Source: Centipeda felix
GTDB lineage: Bacteria > Bacillota > Negativicutes > Selenomonadales > Selenomonadaceae
DNA length: 64,000 nt
Assembly (NCBI RefSeq): GCF_900186465.1
Contig: NZ_LT891959.1
Span: 766,921-830,920, forward strand
Reading direction: 5' to 3'
Each line of letters begins with the position of its first letter. The stretch's first letter is position 1. A model generated the notes under the pieces. It did not search any database, was not told the DNA's origin, and saw only the letters and a list, made by a program, of their open reading frames with translations. Position numbers and translations under genes: made by a program. Below, piece by piece: positions 17,503-26,521 of this stretch.

Positions 17503-20127
17503 TTACTTTGCCTCCGCCCAGTTCTTCCCACTATGCACATCGACGGCAAGCGGCACAGCCAGCTCTGCCGCCCCGCTCATCGCTGTGCGCAGGAGCTCCG
17601 TGACCGTCTCCGTCTCCTCTGTCGTGACCTCTAGGACAAGCTCATCGTGCACCTGCAGCAGGATGCGGCTCTTTACGCCCGCCGCCTGCAGTGCGTCGTA
17701 GGCGCGCACCATCGCGATCTTGATGAGGTCGGCCGCTGTCCCTTGGATCGGCGTATTCATCGCCATGCGCTCCGCGAAGGAACGCTGCATATAGTTGCGG
17801 CTCGCGAGCGCGGGAAGAGCGCGCCGCCGCCCGTAGAGCGTCGTCACATAGCCGTTTGCATGCGCATCCGCCACAATTTTATCGAGGAAGGTGCGTACGC
17901 CGTGATAGCGTTCAAAATAGCGGTCGATATAGCCGCCGGCCTCCCTGCGTCCGATGCCGAGATCACGCGCCAGCCCAAAGTCGCTGAGCCCGTAGACAAT
18001 GCCGAAATTGACCGCCTTGGCACGGCGCCGCTGCTCCGGCGTCACCGCGTCCAGCGGCACGCCGAACACCTCCGCTGCCGTGCGCGCATGGATGTCCTGC
18101 CCCTGACGGAACGCATCGATCAGCGTCGCATCGCCCGACATGTGCGCGAGGATGCGCAGCTCGATCTGCGAGTAGTCCGCCGAGAGCAGTGCGTCATAGC
18201 CCTCACCCGGCGTAAAGAGGGCGCGTACAGCGCGCCCCTCCTCCGTCCGCACGGGGATGTTCTGGAGGTTCGGGTCAGAACTCGAGAGCCGCCCCGTCGC
18301 CGTCACGGTTTGGTTAAAGCTCGTATGGACGCGCCCCGTGACGGGGCGGATGAGTGCGCCGATGCCGTCGAGATAGGTCGAGCGCAGCTTCGTCCACATA
18401 CGGTAGGTCAGTACCTTATCAATGATGGGATGCTGATCACGCAGCCCCTCTAAGGTCTCCGCATTGGTCGAGTAGCCCGTCTTGGTCTTTTTGACCTTCC
18501 CGTCGCCGAGCCCGAGCTGCTCAAAGAGGATCTCCCCGAGCTGCTTGGGGGAGCTGATGTTGAACTCCGTCCCCGCGAGTGTATGAATCTCACGTGCCAG
18601 TGCGTCGATGCGCTCTGTCGCTGCCGCACGCTCGCGCTCAAGTGCCGCGCGATTCACGCATACGCCCGTCTGCTCCATCGCCGCAAGCACAGGGACAAGC
18701 GGCAGCTCCACCGTGCGGTAGAGCTGCATCAGCCCCTGCGCGGCGAGCTCCGTCTCCATGACGGGCTGCAGGCGTGCGCCAAGAAGTGCCTCGCGGACAG
18801 CGCACGCCTCGGAGGAGAGCCCCTCCGCCGAGGTCGCAGTACCAAGGAGCGCAAACGCCGCGCGTGCCATGTCGCGTCGGCTCTCCTCGGGGTGCAGCAG
18901 ATAGTCCGCCAGCTCCAGATCAAAGACCTGTGCCGTCCCCCGCAGTCCTGCCTGTACGTAGCGCTTCGCATTCCAGAGTGCGACGGAACGCTCCGCCAAG
19001 CATGCCAAAATGGCGGCAAAATGCGGAGACGATGCAGACAGGATGCGCCGCTCCCCATCCATGACGAGGGCGAGTGTCGTGACCTCCACGAAGGGCGGCG
19101 TACCCGCAAAGACAGCACCGACGGCGACCTTTTCCGCCGTGCGCAGCAGCTCCATATCGGCATCACAAAATTCCGCTGCCGTGAGGTCAGCCGCAGGTGC
19201 AGGCGCGCCAAAGAGCGACTGCTGCGCTGCGGCGGAAGCCGGTGTCTCAGCCGCCCCTATGTACTCCGACAGAGCACGCCAGACCGTGCGCAGCTCATAG
19301 GCATGACAGAATGCCTCGAGCGCAGCACGATCCGGCTGCATGCGGAAGGCCTCCGCATCGTAGTGCAGCTCCGGCACATGACATTCGATCGTGGCGAGCT
19401 GCTTGGAGAGCAGTGCCTGTTCGCGATACTCCACGAGCGACGTACTGAGCTTTTTCCCGCTGACCTCTGCGGCATGGTCGAGAACGTTCTCGATGCTCTC
19501 ATAGGCGAGCAGAAGCTTTGTCGCCGTCTTCGGGCCGACACCGGGCACGCCCGGAATGTTGTCCGAGCTGTCGCCCATCAGCCCCTTCATATCGATCAGG
19601 CGGATCGGCGGAAAGCCGTACTCCTCCTCGAATATTGCCGTATCATACGCCTTCGTCTCGCTGATGCCCTTCTTGGTCAAAAGGACGGTGAGCTGCGGGC
19701 GAATGAGCTGCAGGGCATCGCGGTCGCCCGTAATGACGCGCGTCTCCACGCCCTCTGCCGCCGCCTGCACCGCGAGCGTGCCGATGATGTCGTCCGCCTC
19801 GTAGTCATCAAGTTCGAGAAACGAAATGCCGAGTGCCTCCGCCAGCTCCTTCAGCAGCGGGATCTGGGCGATCAATTCTTCCGGCGTTTTGTCCCGCGTT
19901 CCCTTGTAGTCGGGATAGAGAGCCGTGCGAAATGTCGTACGGCTCTTGTCGAATGCGATGACGATCTGTGTCGGCGACAGCTCCTTCAGGAGCTTTACGA
20001 GCATCATGGCAAAGCCATGTACTGCATTCGTATGAATTCCGCGCGCATTCGGCGGGAGCTGCAGCGCATAGAACGCGCGAAAGAAGAGGCTGCTCCCGTC
20101 AATGACGGCAAATATTCCGCTGCTCAC
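17503..20127 (-). CDS. polA: DNA polymerase I
   Basis: An 874-residue protein. The N-terminal 5'-3' exonuclease (1-290) has FAVIDGSSLFFRAFYAL, DYEADDIIGTLA, GDRDALQL and the helix-hairpin-helix GVPGVGPKTATKLL. The central region (about 320-480) is the 3'-5' exonuclease fold, but the D-x-E proofreading motif is not recognisable, as in Taq. The polymerase domain has LSADYSQIELRILAH, RRAKAVNFGIVYG and LLQVHDELVLEV. The start codon is GTG (20125-20127) and overlaps the adenosyltransferase stop. Confidence 0.97.
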   Translation of the reverse strand: MSSGIFAVIDGSSLFFRAFYALQLPPNARGIHTNAVHGFAMMLVKLLKELSPTQIVIAFDKSRTTFRTALYPDYKGTRDKTPEELIAQIPLLKELAEALGISFLELDDYEADDIIGTLAVQAAAEGVETRVITGDRDALQLIRPQLTVLLTKKGISETKAYDTAIFEEEYGFPPIRLIDMKGLMGDSSDNIPGVPGVGPKTATKLLLAYESIENVLDHAAEVSGKKLSTSLVEYREQALLSKQLATIECHVPELHYDAEAFRMQPDRAALEAFCHAYELRTVWRALSEYIGAAETPASAAAQQSLFGAPAPAADLTAAEFCDADMELLRTAEKVAVGAVFAGTPPFVEVTTLALVMDGERRILSASSPHFAAILACLAERSVALWNAKRYVQAGLRGTAQVFDLELADYLLHPEESRRDMARAAFALLGTATSAEGLSSEACAVREALLGARLQPVMETELAAQGLMQLYRTVELPLVPVLAAMEQTGVCVNRAALERERAAATERIDALAREIHTLAGTEFNISSPKQLGEILFEQLGLGDGKVKKTKTGYSTNAETLEGLRDQHPIIDKVLTYRMWTKLRSTYLDGIGALIRPVTGRVHTSFNQTVTATGRLSSSDPNLQNIPVRTEEGRAVRALFTPGEGYDALLSADYSQIELRILAHMSGDATLIDAFRQGQDIHARTAAEVFGVPLDAVTPEQRRRAKAVNFGIVYGLSDFGLARDLGIGRREAGGYIDRYFERYHGVRTFLDKIVADAHANGYVTTLYGRRRALPALASRNYMQRSFAERMAMNTPIQGTAADLIKIAMVRAYDALQAAGVKSRILLQVHDELVLEVTTEETETVTELLRTAMSGAAELAVPLAVDVHSGKNWAEAK

Positions 20128-20633
20128 AGGTTCGGCTTGTCCTGATCCTCAAGGCGCATGAGGATGAAGATATAGTCCGAGAGACGGTTGAGATAACGCA
20201 GGTCGATCTCTGCCACAGAGCCGCGCCGCGCCAAGGTCCACGCATGACGCTCCGCCGCCCGTGCCGTCGTGCGCGCGAGATCGAGCATTGCACTCGACTT
20301 CTTGTCGCCCGGGATGATGAACTCCTGCAGCTCGGGCAGGCTCTCCTCAATGTCCGCGATCGACTTCTCGATGCCTGTGACCATTTCCTCTGTGATGCGC
20401 GGTGCCTTGTTGCGGCTCGCGAAGTCCGCCATTAGCACACCGAGCTGCTTCTGCAGATTGTAGATACGCTCCTTGACCTCGGGGCTCGTCACGAAGGCAC
20501 GCGCCATTCCGAGGGTCGAGCCGAGGCTGTCCACGGCTCCATAGACCTCCACGCGCATATCATCCTTCGCGATGCGCTCCCCCGTAAAAAGGCTCGTCAT
20601 CCCCTGATCGCCGGTTTTTGTTGTTACACTCAT
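20124..20633 (-). CDS. PduO-type ATP:cob(I)alamin adenosyltransferase
   Basis: A 169-residue enzyme that attaches the adenosyl group of ATP to reduced cobalamin, making coenzyme B12. TKTGDQGMTSLFTGERIAKD is the ATP site, DSLGSTLGMA follows, and TARAAERHAW plus LNRLSDYIFILMR close the bundle. The ATG at 20633 follows GAGGAGG by eight bases; the frame extends back to 20702 without a better ribosome site. Its stop overlaps the polA start. Confidence 0.93.
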   Translation of the reverse strand: MSVTTKTGDQGMTSLFTGERIAKDDMRVEVYGAVDSLGSTLGMARAFVTSPEVKERIYNLQKQLGVLMADFASRNKAPRITEEMVTGIEKSIADIEESLPELQEFIIPGDKKSSAMLDLARTTARAAERHAWTLARRGSVAEIDLRYLNRLSDYIFILMRLEDQDKPNL

Positions 20634-20712
20634 CGCATGTTCCTCCTCTGCCGATAAATGCACCCGATCATACCGTGTATGATCGGGTACAGCAAACATC
20701 ATTAATTAATTT

Positions 20713-21126
20713 CTAGAAGATCTCCGTCTCACTGAAGAAGATATGCACCTCGCGCGCCGCACTCTCGGGACTGTCGGATGCGTGAACGGCGTTCTCACTC
20801 CCATTTTTCGCAAAGCGCTTGCGGATCGTTCCCTCAGCCGCGTTCGCAGGATTCGTCGCGCCGTGCAGCTCACGCACGCGCGCAATCGCATTGTCCCCAG
20901 CGAGTACCATCGCCACGAGCGGCGCCGAGGTCATGAACGCGGCGAGCTCTCCGTAAAACGGCTTTTCAAGATGCTCTGCATAGTGGATGCGTGCGATGCG
21001 GTCCGTCATCTGCATCATCTTCATCGCGCGGATCTCAAGCCCTGCCTCCTCGTACGCCTTCGTAATGTCCCCGATGTGATGGGCACCGACAGCATCCGGC
21101 TTAATGAGAACCAATGTCCGTTCCAT
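20713..21126 (-). CDS. ndk: Nucleoside diphosphate kinase
   Basis: A 137-residue enzyme that equilibrates nucleoside di- and triphosphates through a phosphohistidine. [12 protein letters not shown] opens the protein; [15 protein letters not shown] and [12 protein letters not shown] follow, the latter with the catalytic His at 115. The length is normal. It starts at the stop of the carbonic-anhydrase-like gene. A 23-base palindrome of CCGATCATAC type lies between it and the adenosyltransferase gene (about 20667-20690), without a clear T run. Confidence 0.97.
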   Translation of the reverse strand: MERTLVLIKPDAVGAHHIGDITKAYEEAGLEIRAMKMMQMTDRIARIHYAEHLEKPFYGELAAFMTSAPLVAMVLAGDNAIARVRELHGATNPANAAEGTIRKRFAKNGSENAVHASDSPESAAREVHIFFSETEIF

Positions 21127-21656
21127 TACTTCATCTCCTCAATGATACGTTTATACTCTTCTCCAAGGTCGGCGTAGTTGAGTGCCGCCGCCTGAAGTGC
21201 CTCGATTTCATCGTCGCGCAGGGCGCGTACGATCTGTGCGGGATTGCCGAACACAAGAGAATTCGATGGAATCTTTTTATGCTGCGAGAGGAATGTCCCC
21301 GCGCCGATCACAACGTTTTCGCCGATCTCGGAGTAGCCCATGATGATCGAGCCCATGCCGACCAGCGTATTAGCCCCAATGTGGCGTGCATGCACCACGG
21401 CATTGTGTCCGATGATGACACCATCGTCGATCCGTACGGGTGCATCTCCCATAACATGGATCGTCGCGTTCTCTTGAATGTTGGTGTTCTTTCCAATCGT
21501 AATCGGCTGAAAATCTCCGCGCACCACAGCACCAAACCAGACACTCGAACCGGCTCCGATGGTCACGTCGCCGATCACGGCCGCCGTGGGCGCGATAAAC
21601 GCCGTTTCATCGATAACGGGAGTCTTCCCGCGATAGGGCAGAATGATTTTGTCCAC
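21126..21656 (-). CDS. Gamma-class carbonic anhydrase-like hexapeptide-repeat protein
   Basis: A 176-residue left-handed beta-helix protein of the YrdA/CaiE/PaaY group. Hexapeptide repeats run from [20 protein letters not shown] to [11 protein letters not shown]. Metal-ligand histidines are placed as in the family: [17 protein letters not shown]. Members bind zinc or iron in a trimer; many have weak or untested carbonic anhydrase activity. The start codon is GTG at 21654-21656 behind GGAGG. It shares its stop position with the ndk start. Confidence 0.9.
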   Translation of the reverse strand: MDKIILPYRGKTPVIDETAFIAPTAAVIGDVTIGAGSSVWFGAVVRGDFQPITIGKNTNIQENATIHVMGDAPVRIDDGVIIGHNAVVHARHIGANTLVGMGSIIMGYSEIGENVVIGAGTFLSQHKKIPSNSLVFGNPAQIVRALRDDEIEALQAAALNYADLGEEYKRIIEEMK

Positions 21657-21714
21657 CTATACGCGCCTCCTTCGTACAGATCATCCAGCATCATACAAAC
21701 GTATTATAACACGC

Positions 21715-22947
21715 TTATTCCTTCTCCAACAAGAGTTTTTTCAGGATGGCGATGTGCGCCGTACGCAGCCATGCACCAATTTTCGCACCGCGCAATGCAG
21801 GCGGCGCGTCACGCCCCGTAACCGTGCGCATCGCTGCAAGATATGCCTCTCCGCAGCGGAGATACCGCGGCAGACTGCCGTGATCGGCACGAATCACAAC
21901 GTTAAAGTCCGTGACAGAGAGCCCTGATGATTCAATTCCAAACAGGAGATCCACGATCTTTCCGGGATGCGTCAGGCGCGGCGCACGCATGTGCTGACGG
22001 ATCACAAACGCCGCCGCCTTTTTCCAATCATGGGGAAGTGTCATGCGTTGATTCCATGATGCGAGTGCCTCAAGCCCTGTTTCTTCATGCCTGTAGTGAT
22101 GCGGCAGCATCTCCTGCGGCGTCCTCCCCTTGCCAAGATCATGCGCAAGCGCAGCGAAACGAACGATGATATTGTCTGACCTCTCCGCGACAACATCGAG
22201 CATCGCCATCGTATGAGCATAGGCATCGCCCTCGGGATGAAACTCCGTCGGCTGCGTCTGCCCGACAAGTGCCGCGATTTCCGGAAACGTCACCGTGAGG
22301 AGATCTGCCGCATGCAGCACGCGGAAGAACACCGAGGGGCGCGGCGTCATCAGTGCGCGCCGCAGCTCCCCCATCAGACGCTCAGACGGTTCATGCTGCA
22401 GCTCCTCCGCACAGGCCCGCATCAGAGCCAGCGTCTTCTCCTCCACCGTGTACCCGAACTCCGCCGCCTGCCGTGCCGCACGCAGGGCACGCACGGGATC
22501 CTCTAAGAAATGCGGCGATACGGCACGGATGATCCCAGCCGCAAGATCTGCCTGTCCGCCGTAGGGATCGAGCAGTGTGCCCGCCGGCAGCTCCACCGCC
22601 ATCGCATTCATCGTCGTATCACGGCGATAGAGATCCTCTTCGATGGTCACGGTCGGATCAAACGTCACGTCAAAGCCGCGGTACCCCGCCCCCGTCTTGC
22701 GCTCTCTGCGTGCAAAGGCGACCTCGGAACGTACGCCGCCAATGCGCACATGATAGACGGGAAACCCCTTGCCGATCTTCTCCGCCCGCGGGAAAAGCAC
22801 ACAGAACTCCGCTTCCGTCAGCCCCGTGACAACATAGTCCACATCCTTCGGCGGCACACCGCGGACGGCATCACGGACACAGCCGCCAACGCGGAAAACA
22901 TGCGCTCCTGCACCGCGCAACTCCGCCACGAACGCCCCCTCTGTCAT
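21715..22947 (-). CDS. cca: CCA tRNA nucleotidyltransferase (class II, with HD domain)
   Basis: A 410-residue enzyme. The head domain has FRVGGCVRDAVRG, then KDVDYVV with the catalytic Asp pair, RRERKTGAGYRGFDV and RRDTTMNAMAV. PVRALRAARQAAEFG and the neck follow. From about 240 an HD domain with AYAHTMAMLDV and LAHDLGKG is present. It builds or repairs the CCA end of tRNAs. The ATG at 22947 follows GAGGAGGTG; the frame extends to 23073 into the MITE, which is not coding. Confidence 0.93.
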   Translation of the reverse strand: MTEGAFVAELRGAGAHVFRVGGCVRDAVRGVPPKDVDYVVTGLTEAEFCVLFPRAEKIGKGFPVYHVRIGGVRSEVAFARRERKTGAGYRGFDVTFDPTVTIEEDLYRRDTTMNAMAVELPAGTLLDPYGGQADLAAGIIRAVSPHFLEDPVRALRAARQAAEFGYTVEEKTLALMRACAEELQHEPSERLMGELRRALMTPRPSVFFRVLHAADLLTVTFPEIAALVGQTQPTEFHPEGDAYAHTMAMLDVVAERSDNIIVRFAALAHDLGKGRTPQEMLPHHYRHEETGLEALASWNQRMTLPHDWKKAAAFVIRQHMRAPRLTHPGKIVDLLFGIESSGLSVTDFNVVIRADHGSLPRYLRCGEAYLAAMRTVTGRDAPPALRGAKIGAWLRTAHIAILKKLLLEKE

Positions 22948-22970
22948 GCGTTCACCTCCTCGCACATAAA

Positions 22971-23131
22971 GGAAGCACTGATAAATTCGGTACAACCATC
23001 TTGACGCATCTTTTTTGCCCGCACTTCGGCGGAAAATCCTCCACAGAGTACCACTCTGCGTCCGGTTTTCCACCTCGTTCGGACGAAAAAATCTGCGCCA
23101 ATCTGGCAGGCCTCATTTTATCAGTGATTCC
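22971..23131. repeat. MITE-like repeat, full-length copy (161 bp)
   Basis: The ends are GGAAGCACTGATAAA and TTTATCAGTGATTCC (14 of 15 match as inverted repeats). The flanks are TAAA at 22967-22970 and TAAA at 23132-23135. It is about 97% identical by eye to the copy at 29407-29567 and lies 23 bases upstream of cca. Confidence 0.92.
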
Positions 23132-23185
23132 TAAAATAAAAAGCACCACTTAGAGAAGTACGGATACACGCGAGGCTCCGCCTTG

Positions 23186-23311
23186 GCACATCTTTTCGCG
23201 CGGTCTTTATCGACAAATCCTCCACATAGCTCTTGCTATGCGTCCGATTCGTCTTCTTGACCGAACAAAAATCTGAACCAATCTGACGGACTTCATCGTA
23301 TCAGCGATTCC
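23186..23311. repeat. Divergent, degenerate relative of the MITE-like repeat
   Basis: The order of blocks is the same as in the full copy next door (CATCTTTT, AATCCTCCACA, TGCGTCCG, GACCGAACAAAAATCTG, CAATCTG, ATCAGCGATTCC), but many bases differ and the left tip is not recognisable. The last 35 bases match the 59-bp copy at 4867-4925 better than the full-length copies, which suggests a second subfamily. Confidence 0.65.
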
Positions 23312-23334
23312 CTGTGTGATGCACTCATGTCGAT

Positions 23335-23411
23335 TGGTGGGCCCACTTGGACTTGAACCAAGGACCGACCGGTTATGAGCCGGTTGCTCTAACCAACTGA
23401 GCTATAGGCCC
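23335..23411 (-). tRNA. tRNA with CAU anticodon (tRNA-Ile2 favoured, or elongator tRNA-Met)
   Basis: The cloverleaf on the minus strand is: acceptor GGGCCTA with TGGGCCC, D arm GCTC/GAGC, anticodon stem ACCGG/CCGGT with loop CTCATAA, T arm CTTGG/CCAAG, and encoded CCA. A CAU anticodon means Met or, after lysidine modification, Ile (AUA). The acceptor pairs C4-G69 and C5-G68 match the known TilS determinants of tRNA-Ile2, hence the preference. Confidence 0.9.
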
Positions 23412-23523
23412 CAAACAAAGTGGAGCATACCGTCCGGGAAACACTGCTTCCATCAGCGATCTCCCAAGAGCTTCTGCGCTTCACTTTCAAAAAAACCTGC
23501 GCAGAGCGCAGGTATAAAAACGA

Positions 23524-23598
23524 TGGAGCGGAAAACGAGGCTCGAACTCGCGACCCCCACCTTGGCAAGGTGGTGCTCTACCACTGAGCTACTTCCGC
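23524..23598 (-). tRNA. tRNA-Gly (GCC), second of a tandem pair
   Basis: The cloverleaf has acceptor GCGGAAG/TTTCCGC, anticodon stem CCACC/GGTGG with loop TTGCCAA (anticodon GCC), and CCA encoded. It is identical to the copy at 23603-23677 and separated from it by only four bases. Confidence 0.97.
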
Positions 23599-23602
23599 GG
23601 AA

Positions 23603-23677
23603 TGGAGCGGAAAACGAGGCTCGAACTCGCGACCCCCACCTTGGCAAGGTGGTGCTCTACCACTGAGCTACTTCCGC
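23603..23677 (-). tRNA. tRNA-Gly (GCC), first of a tandem pair
   Basis: Identical in sequence to the neighbouring tRNA-Gly. A consensus promoter lies 32 bases upstream, so both Gly tRNAs and probably the CAU tRNA form one transcript. Confidence 0.97.
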
Positions 23678-23708
23678 ATCCTGACAGTGCTGTCAATCAA
23701 CGGATACT

Positions 23709-23737
23709 ATTCTAACAAGAGACAGGTTTTCTGTCAA
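23709..23737 (-). promoter_or_regulatory. Strong promoter for the tRNA cluster
   Basis: TTGACA (23732-23737), a 17-base spacer and TAGAAT (23709-23714) on the minus strand. From here to the IS200-type element (about 23740-23925) I see no gene, only a CCACCC/GGGTGG hairpin with a T run at 23873-23896. Confidence 0.75.
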
Positions 23738-23972
23738 GAAATAATTTTAGTTGCCGTCATCGTATGGGCAGCACATCCCTTCGCGCAGTTCTTCCCGCAA
23801 AACAATCTCAAAGCTGCGCCCCTCTCCCTCACAGCGAGCCCAGCCATGCCGTATGTGCTGCACAATAAATATCCACCCACATAGCGGGTGGTTTTTCATT
23901 TTCGGACATAGCCCTTATGTAATTGGCGGCGTACAAGTACGCCTTTTATTGGCCTGCCAGCCATGCACAGAT

Positions 23973-24445
23973 TACTTGCCACCCATAAATGGGTCTCTTG
24001 GGTCAAACAAGCTCAGTTGATCCTGCTCCCGATCCTTCTTCAGCTGGTCAGCTATGTACTCCTTAATCGCCTTGGTGTTCTTTCCTACGGTATCGACATA
24101 ATACCCTTTGCACCAAAATTCTCGATTTCTGTATGCAAACTTCATGTTTCCATACTTTTAGAATATCATTAAGCTACTCTTGCCCTTTAGGTATCCCATA
24201 AAGCTCGATATGCTGATCTTCGGCGGGATACTTAACAGCGGGTGGATATGATCCGGACAGATCTCCCCTTCAATGATCTCTACACCCTTCCACGCGCACA
24301 GCTTTCTTAGGATCTCCCGGATTTCCAGCCGTTTCCCTTCGTAGAATACTTTTCGTCGATACTTCGGTGCAAACACAACGTGATACTTACAATTCCACTT
24401 TGTGTGTGCTAAACTATGCGTATCGGCATTTTGTTGTTTCGACAT
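23973..24445 (-). pseudogene. tnpA: IS200/IS605 TnpA transposase with in-frame stop
   Basis: The ATG at 24445 follows GGAGGAAACAGC. The protein has KYHVVFAPKYRRKVFY and the HUH metal motif as DHIHPLL, then ISSFMGYLKGKSSLMIF. A TAA at 24158-24160 ends the frame at residue 95. The same frame continues as FWCKGYYVDTVGKN, the helix with the catalytic Tyr, and ends at 23973. The nucleophile is thus cut off, and the copy should be inactive unless the stop is suppressed. Confidence 0.9.
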
Positions 24446-24512
24446 AATGCTGTTTCCTCCCTAGTGTCTTTACTATTTTTAGGCTGGCAGGCTTACGCAT
24501 AGTTTAGCACAC
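24404..24512 (-). promoter_or_regulatory. 19-bp perfect inverted repeat enclosing the tnpA ribosome site and start
   Basis: GTGTGCTAAACTATGCGTA at 24404-24422 (codons 8-14 of tnpA) is the exact reverse complement of 24494-24512 in the leader. In the transcript the arms would pair across a 71-base loop holding the GGAGG site and ATG. IS200 is known to use a leader stem-loop to repress tnpA translation; this arrangement is different in detail but would act alike. Confidence 0.7.
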
Positions 24513-24583
24513 TGGGGATTTTCTGTTCACCGCTTAAGCTCTTTCCAACCACGCGACTATCGCGTGGTTTTCTTTATACAAAA

Positions 24584-24610
24584 AATCCGCGCTGAAAGTC
24601 AGCGCGGATT
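24584..24610 (-). terminator. Intrinsic terminator of the chemotaxis receptor gene
   Basis: 11-bp stem, AATCCGCGCTG, with a 5-base loop. On the minus strand it is followed by TTTTTG, 13 bases after the stop codon. Confidence 0.85.
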
Positions 24611-24622
24611 CCCTTCATCCAT

Positions 24623-26341
24623 TTACACCTTGAACTGATCCGTCTCTGTCTGCAGATCATTTGCCATATTGGCAAGACTGCGGCTCGAGGATGCGATCTC
24701 CTCCATGCCGGCCGCCTGTTCCTCCGTCGCGGCGGATACGTTCTGCGACTCGCTGCCGATCCCCTTTGCCGAGGCATCCACCTCAGTCATGCCATTGATG
24801 ATTGTTCCCATATTCTCACGCAGGTGCAGCACGTGATCACTGACGACAAGCGATGCCTTCTTGACATCCTCCACCATCTGCAGGATCTCGGAGAAACTTT
24901 CGCCCGTTGCCGTGACGTTCTCCTTGCCCTTTTCGGCCTCACGGCGTCCTTCCTCCATCGAGGCGACTGCCTGGTCCGTCTCATCCTGAATGCTTTGGAT
25001 GAGCTCAGAGATCTTCTGCGATGCGTTCTGCGACTCCTCGGCGAGCTTGCGCACCTCTTCGGCAACAACAGCAAATCCACGTCCATGCTCGCCGGCACGT
25101 GCCGCCTCAATCGCCGCATTGAGCGCAAGCAAGTTTGTCTGACCCGAGATATTCGAGATGATTTCGACGATGTTGCCGATCTCCTTTGAACGCTCACCTA
25201 GCTTGCTGACGATCTCACTCGTCTGCTGAACCGTCTGTGCAATGGAGTTCATCTGCTCGACGGTCGACTGGACAAAGGCATTTCCCTCTGCCGCCTTCTC
25301 TGCCGTCGCCTGTGTCTGCTCACGTGCATGACGCTGATTGGTAATTGCCTCTTCGAGGCCCTTCTGGAACTCTTCAACCGTCTCATGGCTCTTGTGGACA
25401 ATGTCCACCTGTTTCTCTGCCGCCTCTGCAACCTCTGTGATGGACTGCGCCACGCTCTGCGTCACCTGTGCCGACTGGTTTGCATTCGCCGTCAGTTCCT
25501 CGGACGAGCCGGCAACATCCGTTGCCGTTGTCTTGATCTTGCGGATCATCTTCTGCATGCTCTCGACCATCGTATTAAACTGATGTGCAATATGTGCAAA
25601 TTCATCATCGCCGTCCAGCTCGATCTTCGAACGAAGATCGCCGCCGGCAATATGACGTGCCCCATCCAGAATCGTATCGACCGACCTCTTGATGCTGCGA
25701 AGGAGCAGGACGAGGGTAATAACCGACAGGATAACAACGATCACGAGCGCAATCAGTGTCGTCGTCTTAACCGCTGAGAAAACATCCTCACTGTATGCCA
25801 TCTCCGCGCGCGCGAGACGTACGCTGTCCGCCTTGTCCTCTTCTAAGAGTTCGGTCATACGTTTATAAACATCAGACTGATCATTGAGAGCCAAAGTGAT
25901 TGCCGCATCATGATCGCCTGCATCCATAAGATCCGTCGCACGCTGACGCACATCGGCGTATTCTTTGCGCTCATCCTTTAGTTTGCTGATGCGTGCAAGC
26001 TTCTGTGAACGATCCGACTCGTTCGGAAACGGTGCCTCCTGGATGGCCTGCTCATACTCTTCGTATGCCTTATTCAGCTTCGGTGTGAGTTGGGATATGA
26101 GCCCTTCCGCACGGGAACGCTCTGCTTCGTTCGGCGCCATAATGCGCATCAGCTCATACTCACGCCCGTCGGCCGAGAGAGCCTGCACCTGGCTGCCCAC
26201 ATTGATAACATGCGCCCACTTGAATACGCTGACCGTATTTTCATTCAGCGTACTGCTTGAATGATTCGCATAGAATCCGTAGGCAGCAAACATAACCACC
26301 AGGAATCCGACGCTCAGCACAATTTTCTTTGCTACTGACAT
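24623..26341 (-). CDS. Methyl-accepting chemotaxis protein
   Basis: A 572-residue receptor. TM1 is at about 7-26. A helical sensor of four-helix-bundle type follows, rich in Glu and Lys (about 28-190). TM2 lies near 193-213 ([20 protein letters not shown]), then HAMP ([20 protein letters not shown]). The signalling helix includes [20 protein letters not shown] and [13 protein letters not shown], the hairpin tip that contacts CheA and CheW. The ligand is unknown. It sits at the inner membrane and is a single gene with its own terminator. A TATAAT at 26420-26425 may be the -10 box; no clear -35 is seen. Confidence 0.95.
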   Translation of the reverse strand: MSVAKKIVLSVGFLVVMFAAYGFYANHSSSTLNENTVSVFKWAHVINVGSQVQALSADGREYELMRIMAPNEAERSRAEGLISQLTPKLNKAYEEYEQAIQEAPFPNESDRSQKLARISKLKDERKEYADVRQRATDLMDAGDHDAAITLALNDQSDVYKRMTELLEEDKADSVRLARAEMAYSEDVFSAVKTTTLIALVIVVILSVITLVLLLRSIKRSVDTILDGARHIAGGDLRSKIELDGDDEFAHIAHQFNTMVESMQKMIRKIKTTATDVAGSSEELTANANQSAQVTQSVAQSITEVAEAAEKQVDIVHKSHETVEEFQKGLEEAITNQRHAREQTQATAEKAAEGNAFVQSTVEQMNSIAQTVQQTSEIVSKLGERSKEIGNIVEIISNISGQTNLLALNAAIEAARAGEHGRGFAVVAEEVRKLAEESQNASQKISELIQSIQDETDQAVASMEEGRREAEKGKENVTATGESFSEILQMVEDVKKASLVVSDHVLHLRENMGTIINGMTEVDASAKGIGSESQNVSAATEEQAAGMEEIASSSRSLANMANDLQTETDQFKV

Positions 26342-26521
26342 TTCTCAAACCCCTCCACAAAACCCGCACAGGGCTCATCTCCCCGTGTCCAATGATACGG
26401 TCTTCCTCAGATGGTTTTCATTATAGCATCATCCCTGCCGAATTACCATATGGCAATAAAGATTTTTCTATGATATACTAACATTATTACAGCAAATAAA
26501 TAGACAAGAGGACGAATACTT

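Larger units (their letters stand above)
23929..24570 (-). mobile_element. Decayed IS200/IS605-type insertion sequence
   Basis: A single Y1-type tnpA pseudogene is flanked by short imperfect palindromes of the kind that mark these single-strand transposons: GGCGTAC-AA-GTACGCC at 23933-23948 beyond the gene end, and CCACGCG-ACTAT-CGCGTGG at about 24549-24567 upstream. No tnpB is present. The exact ends are not defined, since IS200 elements lack terminal inverted repeats and target duplications. Confidence 0.7.

Noticed and set aside
20667-20690. Palindrome after ndk as a terminator or operator
   Set aside because: It has a good stem but no T run and no matching second site; I could not assign a role, so it is only mentioned under ndk.
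22952-23149. 65-residue open frame within the repeat upstream of cca
   Set aside because: It consists almost wholly of the mobile repeat, has no ribosome site, and the same frame is broken in other copies.
23524-23677. Two 75-base direct repeats with a 4-base spacer, resembling a tiny CRISPR
   Set aside because: Both fold into a full tRNA-Gly(GCC) cloverleaf with CCA; the spacing and length do not fit a CRISPR array.
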